Positions 52,367-60,643 of a DNA stretch of 64,000 bases are shown one piece after another (the first letter of the stretch is position 1; each line of letters opens with the position of its first letter). Below the pieces are notes generated by a model. That model saw only the letters and a program-made list of their open reading frames with translations. It ran no database searches and was not told the DNA's origin. The stretch is from Planococcus sp. ISL-110 (GTDB taxonomy: Bacteria > Bacillota > Bacilli > Bacillales_A > Planococcaceae): NCBI RefSeq assembly GCF_018613575.1, contig NZ_JAGGPX010000015.1, positions 124,001 through 188,000 on the forward strand, in the 5' to 3' direction. The translations under genes and the position numbers were made by a program.

Positions 52367-53275
52367 GTGGGTAAATTACTCAAACTTATCCCTCTGCTGA
52401 TTGTCACGGTCATCCTGTCGGCCTGTTCGGGCTTAGGAGTGGCAGGAAAAGAAGTGACTGTAGGGGGCAAAAACTATACTGAACAATATTTATTGTCAGA
52501 GATGACGGCTTTCTTATTAGTAGAAGAAGGATTCAAAGTAAACCAAATGAACAACCTTGGCAGCAGTGTGGTCCGCTCGGCATTGGAAAACGGCCAAGTA
52601 GACTTGATGTGGGAATATACTGGGACGGCGCTCATCACTTATATGGGCGAAGAATCCATCCCCGATCCCGATAAAGCTTTTCAAAAGGTCAAAGAAATCG
52701 ACGGTAAAAACGGCATACACTGGATGAATATGTCGGGAGTCAACAACACCTATGCACTCGCCATGAGAAGCGAGCAAGCGGAAGAACTCGGGATCAAGTC
52801 CATCAGTGACCTCGCAGCTTATATCAACGAAAACCCCGGAGAACTGACCATGGCTGCCGATGCCGAGTTTGCAAACCGTTCAGACGGCTTGCCGGGCGTA
52901 GAAGAAACATACGGCTTTGAATTTGGTTCCGGCCAAGTAAACCAAATGGATCTCGGTTTGACGCAACGGTCATTGAACAATGAACAGGTGGATGTGTCAG
53001 TAGCCTTTGAAACAGATGCTACTATCAGAAACTATGACCTGACCGTATTGGAAGACGACAAAAAATTCTTCCCGCCATACCGGGCAGCTGTGGCGATCAA
53101 TCAGGAAGTGTATGAGGAATATCCTGAAATCGAAGAAATCACAGCCCGCTTGGCAGAAAGCCTGAACAGTGAGATCATGAGAGAGTTGAATTACTTGGTT
53201 GATATTGAAGGACAAAGCGTTTCAATTGTTGCTTATGATTGGCTTGTTGAAAATGATTTTCTGGAAGAAGAGTAG
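52367..53275 (+). CDS. Osmoprotectant-binding lipoprotein (OpuCC-like)
   Basis: A 302-residue binding protein with a GTG start at 52367 behind AGGAGGTATC. It has a lipoprotein signal with lipobox LSAC (cysteine near 20). Mature motifs of the glycine betaine/choline group: VTVGGKNYTEQYLLSEM, NGQVDLMWEYTGTAL, and LNNEQVDVSVAFETDATI. It delivers the ligand to the permeases at the outer face of the membrane. A strong terminator follows. Part of its tail recurs, degenerate, at 54487. Confidence 0.92.
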   Translation: MGKLLKLIPLLIVTVILSACSGLGVAGKEVTVGGKNYTEQYLLSEMTAFLLVEEGFKVNQMNNLGSSVVRSALENGQVDLMWEYTGTALITYMGEESIPDPDKAFQKVKEIDGKNGIHWMNMSGVNNTYALAMRSEQAEELGIKSISDLAAYINENPGELTMAADAEFANRSDGLPGVEETYGFEFGSGQVNQMDLGLTQRSLNNEQVDVSVAFETDATIRNYDLTVLEDDKKFFPPYRAAVAINQEVYEEYPEIEEITARLAESLNSEIMRELNYLVDIEGQSVSIVAYDWLVENDFLEEE

Positions 53276-53312
53276 GATCAATAAGGATTCAATAAAAACA
53301 ATGACCGATTAA

Positions 53313-53363
53313 GAAAACGCACCAATCCTGAGCTTGAAAGAGCTCTAGGATTGGTGCGTTTTT
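53313..53363 (+). terminator. Intrinsic terminator of the osmoprotectant operon
   Basis: Stem AAAACGCACCAATCCT with AGGATTGGTGCGTTTT and an extra inner pairing GAGCT/AGCTC, then T run. Confidence 0.9.
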
Positions 53364-53451
53364 GGTTTTATAACTTTTTATTAGAAGGTTTTAAAAAGAA
53401 AGCTCTCCAATAGCAGAATCCAGAGAGCTTTCAAAATGTATTCTATTAAAA

Positions 53452-54336
53452 TTATTTAGAAGCGTTTGGTACAGTAGCGACGACGGAACTTTTGGGTTCG
53501 GCCGTTTTTTTGAGCGTCCCGCTTCGCCGGAAATTCCCCATAACTTCCATCGTCTCCGTAATGCTGACGAACGCATTCGGATCGATAGACTTGATGAGCG
53601 ACCGGACATGGGCAAGTTCATAACGCGTAATGACACTATAAAGCACTTTGACTTTGTTGCCTGAGTAGGCCCCTTCGCCGTCGGTCACAGTAATGCCACG
53701 GTACAAGCTTTCGAGCAATTCTTTTTTGACCGCGTCGCCTTGGCTTGTCACCACCATGAGGCTCAGCTTGATATGGCGTGTGTGTACGCGATCCATGACA
53801 ATCCCGGTGATATAGATGGAAGCCATTGTGTACATCGCCAGTTCCCAAGAAAAGATGAACCCTGAAATAAAAACGACGACGCTGTTAAGACTGAATACCA
53901 AAAAACCGAGCGGGATGTCGCGCTTCAGCGTCAACAGCAGCCCGACGATATCGAACCCGCCGCCTGAACCATAAAACCGGATGACCACACCAGCGCCAGC
54001 ACCGATCATGACTCCACCAAACACTGAAGACAAAAGTGCATCTTCGGTTACTTTCATAATGGGAATGTAGAGCATCGCAATCGATGTCACAGCCACAGAA
54101 AAAACACTATTGAGGATAAACATCTTGCCAAGCTTCATCCAGGCTAGCCCGAAAATCGGGACGTTAAGCACAACCAGCCAGATTCCTGCATTAATAGGGG
54201 TTAATAGCCCTAAAATCATGGCCACGCCTGTGACGCCTCCGGCTAAAATCTCATGTGGCAATAAAAACATATTAAATGCCACTGCAAGCAATAATGATGC
54301 TGCAAAAATGGCCAGCAGGCTATAAAAATTTTTCAC
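53452..54336 (-). CDS. YitT-family membrane protein (DUF161/DUF2179)
   Basis: A 294-residue protein with a GTG start at 54336 behind ACGGAGATG. Five to six membrane helices are followed by a C-terminal cytosolic DUF2179 domain (residues about 205-280). Family blocks: FLLPHEILAGGVTGVAMIL, GSGGGFDIVGLLL, and in the soluble domain SLYRGITVTDGEGAYSG and LIKSIDPNAFVSI. Function unknown; Bacilli have many paralogues. Confidence 0.9.
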   Translation of the reverse strand: MKNFYSLLAIFAASLLLAVAFNMFLLPHEILAGGVTGVAMILGLLTPINAGIWLVVLNVPIFGLAWMKLGKMFILNSVFSVAVTSIAMLYIPIMKVTEDALLSSVFGGVMIGAGAGVVIRFYGSGGGFDIVGLLLTLKRDIPLGFLVFSLNSVVVFISGFIFSWELAMYTMASIYITGIVMDRVHTRHIKLSLMVVTSQGDAVKKELLESLYRGITVTDGEGAYSGNKVKVLYSVITRYELAHVRSLIKSIDPNAFVSITETMEVMGNFRRSGTLKKTAEPKSSVVATVPNASK

Positions 54337-54486
54337 ACGTACATCTCCGTTCTATCATTAATTCATTTGCGTCAAAAATAATTGCTGTCCACTATTATTA
54401 TTCAGCACAGTGCTTCAAATTATAGAGTATAGCTTGATGGAAATGCAAGAAATAGATTTCTTATGAATGGTAGGCGCAGAACCTAA

Positions 54487-54545
54487 AAAGCGGCATTATG
54501 AGAGAGTTGAAATATTTGGACAATATTGAAGGCTGGTGCGTTTTT
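54487..54545 (+). pseudogene. Degenerate copy of the osmoprotectant-binding protein tail and terminator arm
   Basis: The string ATGAGAGAGTTGAAATATTT and then ATATTGAAGG matches the region near 53175-53215 (IMRELNYLVDIEG), and then jumps to CTGGTGCGTTTTTG, which matches the descending arm of the operon terminator at about 53352. The sequence in between is deleted. Confidence 0.6.
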
Positions 54546-54644
54546 GATTCTGGAACTTTTTAGTTACGAATCGGTTTAATGGACACAAAAGGGGTGGAGA
54601 GAAATGAAGTTCAAGCACTTGTTTTGGGGCGCTATCATTCTTGT

Positions 54645-54653
54645 GATCTTGAT
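54645..54653. repeat. Left target site duplication of the IS4-like element
   Basis: GATCTTGAT; the same nine bases occur at 55913-55921 on the other side. Confidence 0.85.
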
Positions 54654-55912
54654 CACTAGCGTTGCACCAATGTAAAAATATGTATTTGTATTTTAATCCC
54701 TTAAATCCCATTTAAAATTTAAGCAAAAATAACCCCGCCTAAAACTTGCGCAGAACTAAAAATACTCCTACTGTAGAGGGGACGATGACGAGTCGATCCC
54801 CTTAATCCTACAGAAGGAGTATTTATCATGATCAGTGTAGACCAGATGACTATATTTCGTCAATATTTAGCTCTGTTGCCGACCGCATCTTTGGCATGCC
54901 TTGCCAAAAATTTAGGCTATGACAAGCTACACGATGATGGATTGGTGAAAGCGTTTATTTTAGCCAATCTGCTCAAATGGAATTCGTTGCGGATGATCGA
55001 AAGCGGGATTCGTTCCCAATCTGAAATTCAACAGGAGCTGGGCGTAGAATCGTTTAGTGCAGGTCAATTGAGCCGACGACTTGCCGTGCTAAATACCGGT
55101 GAACTGTCGCATATCCTTTTTCAGTTAACCGGGCACTATCACCGGATTACGGCAGGCGAAAAGGGGTTAGGGGTTGAATCCCAAAGTCGGTAAGCTGGCG
55201 ATCATCGGTTCCTCTGCGATTCCATTGTCCAAACACGCGCTCGATTGGACGGCTTTGACGCCATATTATTGCGGCGTCAAAATTCACGTGCGGCTGGCCG
55301 TTGTGAAAGCGGACAGCGCATTTCCAGAAGCGATGATCCCTTCCACCGCCAATGTTCCGGATATCGAAGTGGCCAACCACCTCATCGTAGATGATGACGC
55401 GACGTATATCGCAGATCGGGGATATGGGGAAAAGCCGAAAATGGCCGGCTGGCTGGAACGAAAAGTAAAGTTTGTCGTTCGTGTCAAATCCAATTTCAGG
55501 GTGGGCGCAATCCAGGAGTTGCCAGCCGGTTCCGAGCAGGTCAGCCGGCATGCCCTTATCACCATCCGATCGCGCCCGGATCCCGTCAAACTTGTCGAGT
55601 TCAGCGACCCTAAAGGGCGTCACTTCCGCTTGATTTCCAACCGACTAAATCTGTCAGATCTAGAGATTATGGAAATCTACAAGAACCGGTGGTTGATCGA
55701 GCTTTTTTTCAAATGGCTGAAGCAACATGTAAAAGTGGATCACCTGTACAGCCAGTCGCCAGTCGGTATTTGGAACCAGCTGTACATTGCCTTGATCACG
55801 TTTGCCTTGATGGAGATTTATCGTCTGCTTACGTATCCGAACGTCACAACCGCCCACTTTCTACGGAATATTCAGCTTACTGGATAGTTCTTGCTTATGT
55901 ACAACGCTAATG
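54654..55912 (+). mobile_element. IS4-family-like insertion sequence, 1259 bp
   Basis: Bounded by imperfect terminal inverted repeats (left CACTAGCGTTGCACCAATGT, right, read inward, CATTAGCGTTGTACATAAGC) and by 9-bp direct repeats. Ahead of the transposase is a long hairpin (AAATACTCCT, CTGTAG and GGGG pairing with CCCC, CTACAG and AGGAGTATTT at 54760-54826) that would hide the ribosome site, a common guard against read-through expression. The transposase gene is frameshifted, so the copy is probably inactive. Confidence 0.88.
54828..55887 (+). pseudogene. Frameshifted IS4-like DDE transposase
   Basis: The N-terminal part, 54828-55193, reads LGYDKLHDDGLVKAFILANL and SFSAGQLSRRL. The C-terminal part, from about 55174 to 55887 in another frame, has YIADRGYGEKPK with the second catalytic aspartate and YKNRWLIELFFKWLKQHVKV with the Y-R-E-type signature helix of IS4. 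The first catalytic aspartate position reads AIIGSSAIPL where ID(S)S is usual, so it also may be mutated. The slip lies in the G run near 55168. Confidence 0.85.
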
Positions 55913-55921
55913 GATCTTGAT
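55913..55921. repeat. Right target site duplication of the IS4-like element
   Basis: GATCTTGAT, identical to 54645-54653. Confidence 0.85.
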
Positions 55922-56261
55922 AGCTTGTTCAGAAGAAAGAAGGGCAGCGACGACTGAAAAACCCGTTCAGCCTGTAATAGAAGACAGGGAGGATTTGGGT
56001 GAGACGGCTCCTGCCCTCAAAGTGGTGATAGATGGGATGGAGATTCCTTCTATAAGAAGCGGGTATAGCTGGAGCTATTTTGACGAGCAGGAAAATGCGA
56101 TGGCTCTTGTTGAAACGGAATCCCTTTCTCCGATGGAAGTAGCTAAGAAGCAGAAAGCTCCCAGAGTAAATGGAGAGACAGTAATCGGTCTCAGGTTCGA
56201 AAAGGAACCTGATTCCTATAGAGTAAATATCTGGAATTTTCACGCTATTGCGAAGAGACCC

Positions 56262-56560
56262 TATAGTCAATAACCCGCCATTGAAATGGCAGGCTTGCAA
56301 AAGCCTTGATTGACTAGCCTCAGTTCCATTTTGAACTGCGTTGGGTAAGCCAGCATACCCGTGGATGTTTGTCCTAGTCTGCGGCTCTATGGTGCCGGAT
56401 TAAAAGCCTTGCGGGTACGAGGCGGTGTCCGGCACATGACAAACTTTCCCAACCTTGGCGAAGGACAGTGCTTCGGCACGGAACCTCTCTTCGGAGAGCG
56501 CAGAAACAAGGTTTCATCACTTGTTTCGTCTTTAAAGAACGTTAACTTTCAACAGGAGGT
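56262..56560 (+). ncRNA. Omega-RNA (HEARO-type) of the IscB element
   Basis: The 300 bases ahead of iscB fold into a nested helix: GTTGGG 56340-56345 with CCCAAC 56448-56453, inside it GTTTGTC 56367-56373 with GACAAAC 56438-56444, inside it GTGCCGG 56392-56398 with CCGGCAC 56429-56435. The 5' part has AGTCAAT/ATTGACT enclosing two small hairpins (GCCATT/AATGGC and AGGCTT/AAGCCT), then CAGTTC/GAACTG. This fits an IscB guide RNA. Its guide would be the bases just outside the left end, near 56246-56261. Confidence 0.85.
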
Positions 56561-56566
56561 GTCTTC

Positions 56567-57844
56567 ATGGCACAGGTTTATGTCCTGCATCAGAACGGGC
56601 AACCGTTGATGCCGACCACACCGGGGAAAGCCCGGCAATTACTCAAACAGAACAAGGCGAAAATCCTGCATTACGAACCGTTTACGATTCGCTTGCGCTA
56701 CGAGACGCCTGCCTATACACAGCCCGTCACCTTGGGCGTCGACAGCGGAAGCGCCACCATCGGCTTATCGGCGTCCACTGAGAAGAAGGAATTGTTTTCC
56801 TCTGAAGTGGTGTTGCGCCGGGATGTGTCGGACAACCTCACCGAACGGGCGATGTACCGCCGCAACCGGCGGAACCGCAAGACCCGCTACCGGCAACCCC
56901 GGTTTCTCAACCGGGTGAAAAGCAAGCACAAGGGGTGGCTGGCGCCTTCCATCGAACAGAAGATTGCCTGCCATCAGCACATGATAAACAAAGTGCACCA
57001 CCTTCTGCCGATCTCCAAAATCGTCGTTGAGACAGCATCGTTCGATACACAGTTGATGCAAAACGCTGGAATCAGCGACGCCCAGTACCAGCAAGGAGCG
57101 CAACTAGGCTTTTTTAACACCAGGGAGTTTATCCTATTTCGGGATGACCATATGTGCCAATTATGCAAAGGCAAAAAGAACGACCCGATTCTGAACGTCC
57201 ACCACTTGGTCTACCGCTCGATGGGCGGAACGGATGCCCCGTCGAACCTGATAACCCTGTGTAACAGTTGTCACACATCCGATAATCACGAACCAGGCAA
57301 GCCTTTATGGGCGTGGTGCCAGGCGAAGAAGACCATGGGCAACTTTAAATCTGCCACATTTATGGGCGTCATGCGTCCAACACTGCTAAAGCGTTTGCGC
57401 CAAAGCTACCCGGTTGTCGAAGAGACATTCGGCTACGTGACGAAAAACAATCGTATCCGGGCGAACCTTGTCAAGACGCATGCGATTGATGCCTTGATGA
57501 TAACGGGCAACTTACGGGCGAAGCCGCTCCAGCGGATAATGGCATACAAGAAAGTGCGCCAGCACAACCGCAGTCTGCACAAAGCAACGATACTGAAAGG
57601 CGGTTACCGTAAGAGCAACCAGGCGTCCTTTGAAGTCAAGGGATTCCAGCTGTTCGACAAGGTGCGCTTTGAAGGACAGAACGGTTTCATCACCGGCAGA
57701 CGCAAGACCGGATACTTCGCCATCAAAACGATTGACGGCGACTGGATTCACAAGAGCGGCAATCACAAAAAGTGCCAGTTGCTTCAACGCCGAAGAAACT
57801 ACATCCAACAAGAGGTGAACCGGTTGGTTTCTTCTCCCCTCTAA
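56567..57844 (+). CDS. iscB: RNA-guided nuclease IscB
   Basis: A 425-residue IscB, started at ATG 56567 behind AACAGGAGGTG. Order of domains: PLMP domain (GQPLMPTTPGKARQLL, residues 11-26), RuvC-I (TLGVDSGSATIG, Asp59), arginine-rich bridge helix (RRNRRNRKTRYRQPRF, 98-113), RuvC-II (IVVETASFD, Glu155), HNH (CQLC 197-200, VHHLVYRSMGG, NLITLCNSCH), and RuvC-III (HAIDALMI, His305 and Asp308). All catalytic residues are visible. IscB is the ancestor group of Cas9 and uses the omega-RNA to cut a matching DNA. Its stop lies in the terminal hairpin. Confidence 0.95.
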   Translation: MAQVYVLHQNGQPLMPTTPGKARQLLKQNKAKILHYEPFTIRLRYETPAYTQPVTLGVDSGSATIGLSASTEKKELFSSEVVLRRDVSDNLTERAMYRRNRRNRKTRYRQPRFLNRVKSKHKGWLAPSIEQKIACHQHMINKVHHLLPISKIVVETASFDTQLMQNAGISDAQYQQGAQLGFFNTREFILFRDDHMCQLCKGKKNDPILNVHHLVYRSMGGTDAPSNLITLCNSCHTSDNHEPGKPLWAWCQAKKTMGNFKSATFMGVMRPTLLKRLRQSYPVVEETFGYVTKNNRIRANLVKTHAIDALMITGNLRAKPLQRIMAYKKVRQHNRSLHKATILKGGYRKSNQASFEVKGFQLFDKVRFEGQNGFITGRRKTGYFAIKTIDGDWIHKSGNHKKCQLLQRRRNYIQQEVNRLVSSPL

Positions 57845-57930
57845 AGAAGGGAGAGGAAACCAACCCTATTCATGAAATCGTACTTGACCATTCCAGTGGG
57901 AAAAAGGTGTATGTAGTTACTGCATATTAA

Positions 57931-58281
57931 GAACAGGGGATGGTTACCTATGTTTTTCTCTGACGGTTGAATAGCGGATTCCCTGAGGATAACAGTCCTA
58001 TATGTGGTCTAATTTCACGATGTTCGGCCTGCTGCAAACCTTATTCGAGCGAAAGATTAAAGTACATACGAACTTTCCATGATGAGGACAAGGTATCATA
58101 AAGTTCCTCCTTCTAAATGTTACTGCTTTGATAAACTCGAATGAAGAGAGGTATTTTCACGCGGAATAAAAACCGGAACTCAAGCCGCCGGCCGCCGAAC
58201 AAATTTTCTCTCTGGCAGTCCACTGTAAATGGCGTCGTGCAAGTAAAGATGGAAATTCAAGCTAAAAGGGGATGGAATCTG
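57931..58281. other. Intergenic stretch, nothing recognised
   Basis: About 350 bases following the disrupted lipoprotein gene. I see no terminator, no frame with a ribosome site and no repeat. Confidence 0.35.
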
Positions 58282-58425
58282 ATGGGTGAAAGCGAAGACT
58301 TGTTCAGCAGAAAATCGAAAGAAGAACGCAGATTAGGGGAACCGACCGCTGCGTTCAAAGGTGCAGCCTGGGGCGCTTTGCTGATTGGGGTATCGGCGTA
58401 CAGTGACGGTTCCCAAATAGATTGA
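58282..58425 (+). pseudogene. Fragment resembling a YiaA/YiaB-type membrane protein
   Basis: ATG 58282 has AAAAGGGGATGG ahead. The frame reads EPTAAFKGAAWGALLIGVSA, which resembles the first helix region of YiaAB proteins (PTAAF-x-GASW-x-ALL-x-G), then ends after YSDGSQID. Only 47 codons are left of about 90-150. Confidence 0.4.
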
Positions 58426-58488
58426 CATGTTACATTTTAATTTTTCTTATCATACAGAGCATCATATCTTTCCAAGTATGAGCTCTAA

Positions 58489-58686
58489 GTATTATCCATT
58501 GGTGAAGGAAAATATAAAGGAAAACTGCCCGGTCTTTATGATGAGATGCCGATGTCGAGTGCTTTGAAAGCGTTATGGAAGACGCATAGAGTTTATTACA
58601 ATGGGAAAGAATTAATTGATCCTCAGGCAGAATTGGTCTATGGGTCACTCGGGAATGGTCTTAATTCCGAAGCGATTAAGCCGTGA
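58489..58686 (+). pseudogene. C-terminal fragment of an unidentified gene
   Basis: The frame reads GKLPGLYDEMPMSSALKALW, then THRVYYNGKELIDPQAELVY and GSLGNGLNSEAIKP before TGA. It has no start and the composition is clearly protein-like. I do not recognise the family. Confidence 0.4.
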
Positions 58687-58740
58687 CCAATGAATGGCAA
58701 CGTTATTAAAGAAGGAATAAAACAAACATAAAGTTCTGAA

Positions 58741-58925
58741 GGGGCTGTTCCAAAAGGTCATGAAAAATGACTTTCGGGACATCCCTTTTGTTGTTCTTAA
58801 AAAGAACTTGCTAATTTTTATTGCGACGGACGCCAAGCCGCTAGGGTCTCCTTTATATCACCCCGCTGCTCTCGCAGGAGTTGCCGTCTCTATTCGAATC
58901 AACCGGTTCTATGATCGGTGAAAGT
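58741..58925. mobile_element. Possible insertion sequence or MITE end
   Basis: It begins with GGGGCTGTTCCAAAAGGTCA, like the ends of several Bacillota insertion sequences, followed by an inner dyad (AAGGTCA/TGACTTT). Then comes a GC-rich part (GACGGACGCCAAGCC, CTCGCAGGAGTTGCCG) of the same general style as the element at 33494. No transposase is visible. Confidence 0.35.
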
Positions 58926-59121
58926 GTTGGACGACAGGCGTTTTACTTTGTCCAGTATAATTTTTTAAATGGCTGTAATCATCCCTTTTAAAATCTTATA
59001 AAGAGAGGAGGGAGTACTATGTAATTAGAAAATAAGATATAAAGGATAAATTTAGTTAATCATACAGTTGAATATTTTTATTGTTCAGATTCCTTTGGTC
59101 AAAAAGGAGTGGAGGTGTGTA

Positions 59122-59376
59122 ATGCAGAACAATAGTATAGAGAAATGCAATGAATTCTGCAGAGAATTGCAACGAAAAGTACATACTGATCTAGCAAAGA
59201 TTTTACATGGAGAGGCGGGCATGATAGCCTACCTATGCATTGCTGAATCCTTTAGAGGACTAGCTTCTGGGCTCGTGTATGATCCATGTCAAATCAACTC
59301 GGACTCTTTATTATGCTTTGTAAAACTATGTACTGTTGTTTTGCAAAATATATCTTTTATATTTCGCCGATTGTAA
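59122..59376 (+). CDS. N-terminal part of an unknown gene, truncated by an IS30 element
   Basis: Starts at ATG 59122 behind a very good GGAGTGGAGGTG. The 84 residues (MQNNSIEKCNEFCRELQRKV, then LHGEAGMIAYLCIAESFRGL) are soluble and cysteine-rich. The stop codon at 59374-59376 lies inside the left inverted repeat of the IS30 element, so the frame ends only because of the insertion. No continuation is recognisable on the other side. Family not recognised. Confidence 0.5.
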   Translation: MQNNSIEKCNEFCRELQRKVHTDLAKILHGEAGMIAYLCIAESFRGLASGLVYDPCQINSDSLLCFVKLCTVVLQNISFIFRRL

Positions 59377-60423
59377 AATTAAGCTAGACAACTGAAAAAG
59401 CCATTCGTGATACACTCTAAATGTATTTTCCGACCAAAGAAAAACATAGGAGTGATCACGAATGACCTACACCCATCTTACCACGGATGAATTGGTGATG
59501 ATAGAATCCTACCACCGCCAACATATACCTGTGGCGATCATTGCTGAGTGCCTGAACCGTTCCAGGCAGCCGATCTACAATGTCATCAACTTCCTGAAAT
59601 CAGGGCATACAGCTCTCGATTTCTACACAAAATACAAGAAAAACAAGAAACGCTGCGGCCGACAGAAGATCGTCTTGCCGAAGAAACAAGTCGCCTATGT
59701 TCAAGACAAGGTGGCGCAGGGCTGGACGCCGGACGTCATTGTCGGCCGTGCCGAAACGGTGATCGATTGTTCCGCGCGCACGCTCTATCGCATGTTCGAA
59801 AATCAGGTCCTTGATGCCGCAACACTGCCGATGAAAGGGAAACGGAAACCCAATGGCCACCAGGAACGCCGCGGAAAGCAGGCGTTCAAACGGCATATTT
59901 CCGAAAGGGAAACCGATTATCCGTCTTTCCAACAAGAGTTCGGGCACATCGAAGGCGACACCATCGTGGGCGCCCGCCACAAAAGTGCAGTGATCACGTT
60001 GGTCGAACGGCTGACGAAAGTCATCATCGCCTTGAAGCCCGCAGGACGCAAGGCATGCCATATCGAAACCGCGTTAAACCAGTGGTTTCAAGGGATCCCC
60101 AGAAATCTGTTTAAGTCCATCACGTTTGACTGTGGGAAGGAATTCTCCAATTGGAAACCGTTGTGCAACCGGCACGATGTCTCGATTTATTTTGCGGATC
60201 CCGGCACGCCTTCCCAGCGCGCGTTGAATGAAAACTCCAACGGGCTTCTTCGAAAAGACGGCTTGCCAAAGGAAATGGACTTCAACCAGGTGGATCAACC
60301 GTTCATTTCCACAGTGGCAGACAAGCGGAATAACATCCCACGGAAGTCGTTGGATTACCGTACACCACTGGAGGCATTTATGAGTCATCTGAATGGCGTA
60401 GATCTGTCTAGCTTAAATTGACA
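59372..60423 (+). mobile_element. IS30-family insertion sequence, 1052 bp
   Basis: Terminal inverted repeats match at 17 of 19 positions: left TGTAAAATTAAGCTAGACA, right, read inward, TGTCAATTTAAGCTAGACA. It holds one intact transposase gene whose stop codon is in the right repeat. The flanks (GAT before, AAC after) do not show the short target duplication of IS30 elements, so one flank may have been lost after insertion. Confidence 0.9.
59462..60421 (+). CDS. IS30-family transposase
   Basis: A 319-residue transposase, started at ATG 59462 behind ATAGGAGTGATC. It has an N-terminal helix-turn-helix (THLTTDELVMIESYHRQHIP, VAIIAECLNRSRQPIYNVI) and the DDE catalytic core: GHIEGDTIVG (first aspartate), SITFDCGKEFSNW (second aspartate) and RALNENSNGLLRKDG (glutamate). 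All catalytic residues are present and the frame is intact, so the element may be active. Confidence 0.93.
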   Translation: MTYTHLTTDELVMIESYHRQHIPVAIIAECLNRSRQPIYNVINFLKSGHTALDFYTKYKKNKKRCGRQKIVLPKKQVAYVQDKVAQGWTPDVIVGRAETVIDCSARTLYRMFENQVLDAATLPMKGKRKPNGHQERRGKQAFKRHISERETDYPSFQQEFGHIEGDTIVGARHKSAVITLVERLTKVIIALKPAGRKACHIETALNQWFQGIPRNLFKSITFDCGKEFSNWKPLCNRHDVSIYFADPGTPSQRALNENSNGLLRKDGLPKEMDFNQVDQPFISTVADKRNNIPRKSLDYRTPLEAFMSHLNGVDLSSLN

Positions 60424-60466
60424 AACGGAATTTTATTATCTGTGAGTTACTTTGAGTTCTATTTAA

Positions 60467-60528
60467 TAGTGTCAATATTTAGCGTAAGTAATTTATTTAA
60501 TAACCGAAATAAGGTAATATTGATACTA
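60467..60528. promoter_or_regulatory. Inverted repeat upstream of the Sau3AI-like gene cluster
   Basis: Arms TAGTGTCAATATT (60467-60479) and AATATTGATACTA (60516-60528) are complementary at 12 of 13 positions. About 60 bases on are TTGACA (60583-60588) and TATAAT (60602-60607), though their spacing of 13 is short. The repeat could bind a regulator of the cluster, or be the relic of a mobile element end. Confidence 0.4.
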
Positions 60529-60643
60529 TTAAGTTAATGAAAATTTTAACAGATTGATTATAAATAGCTATTTTATAAGGTTTTGACACTTTATATTTAT
60601 CTATAATAGATTAAGGATTATATTTATAGGAAGGATACTTATT

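Larger units (their letters stand above)
56262..57867 (+). mobile_element. IscB element (IS200/IS605-type, no transposase)
   Basis: About 1.6 kb made of an omega-RNA region and iscB, with no TnpA gene. The right end carries a long hairpin (GGTTGGTTTC..CTCCC paired with GGGAG..GAAACCAACC, 57822-57865), as the IS200/IS605 group has for recognition by TnpA. The ends were placed by requiring the host frame to be restored; ambiguity is a few bases since CCCTAT occurs at both junctions. There is no target duplication, as expected. It must be moved by a TnpA encoded elsewhere. Confidence 0.85.
54604..57930 (+). pseudogene. Lipoprotein gene disrupted by two mobile elements
   Basis: Three pieces, 54604-54653, 55922-56261 and 57868-57930, total 453 bases, exactly 151 codons. 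Joined, they give an open 150-residue frame: MKFKHLFWGAIILVILIACS (signal peptide and lipobox LIAC), an acidic stretch, a middle part with YSWSYFDEQENAMALVE, and the end HEIVLDHSSGKKVYVVTAY. It has a GGTGGAGAG ribosome site. An IS4-like element sits in the signal peptide and an IscB element near the C-terminus. Function of the intact lipoprotein is unknown. Confidence 0.85.

Noticed and set aside
54828-55887. Programmed frameshifting in the IS4-like transposase
   Set aside because: IS4-type transposases are normally single-frame; there is no slippery heptamer with a following structure that I can see, only a slip in a G run, so inactivation is more likely.
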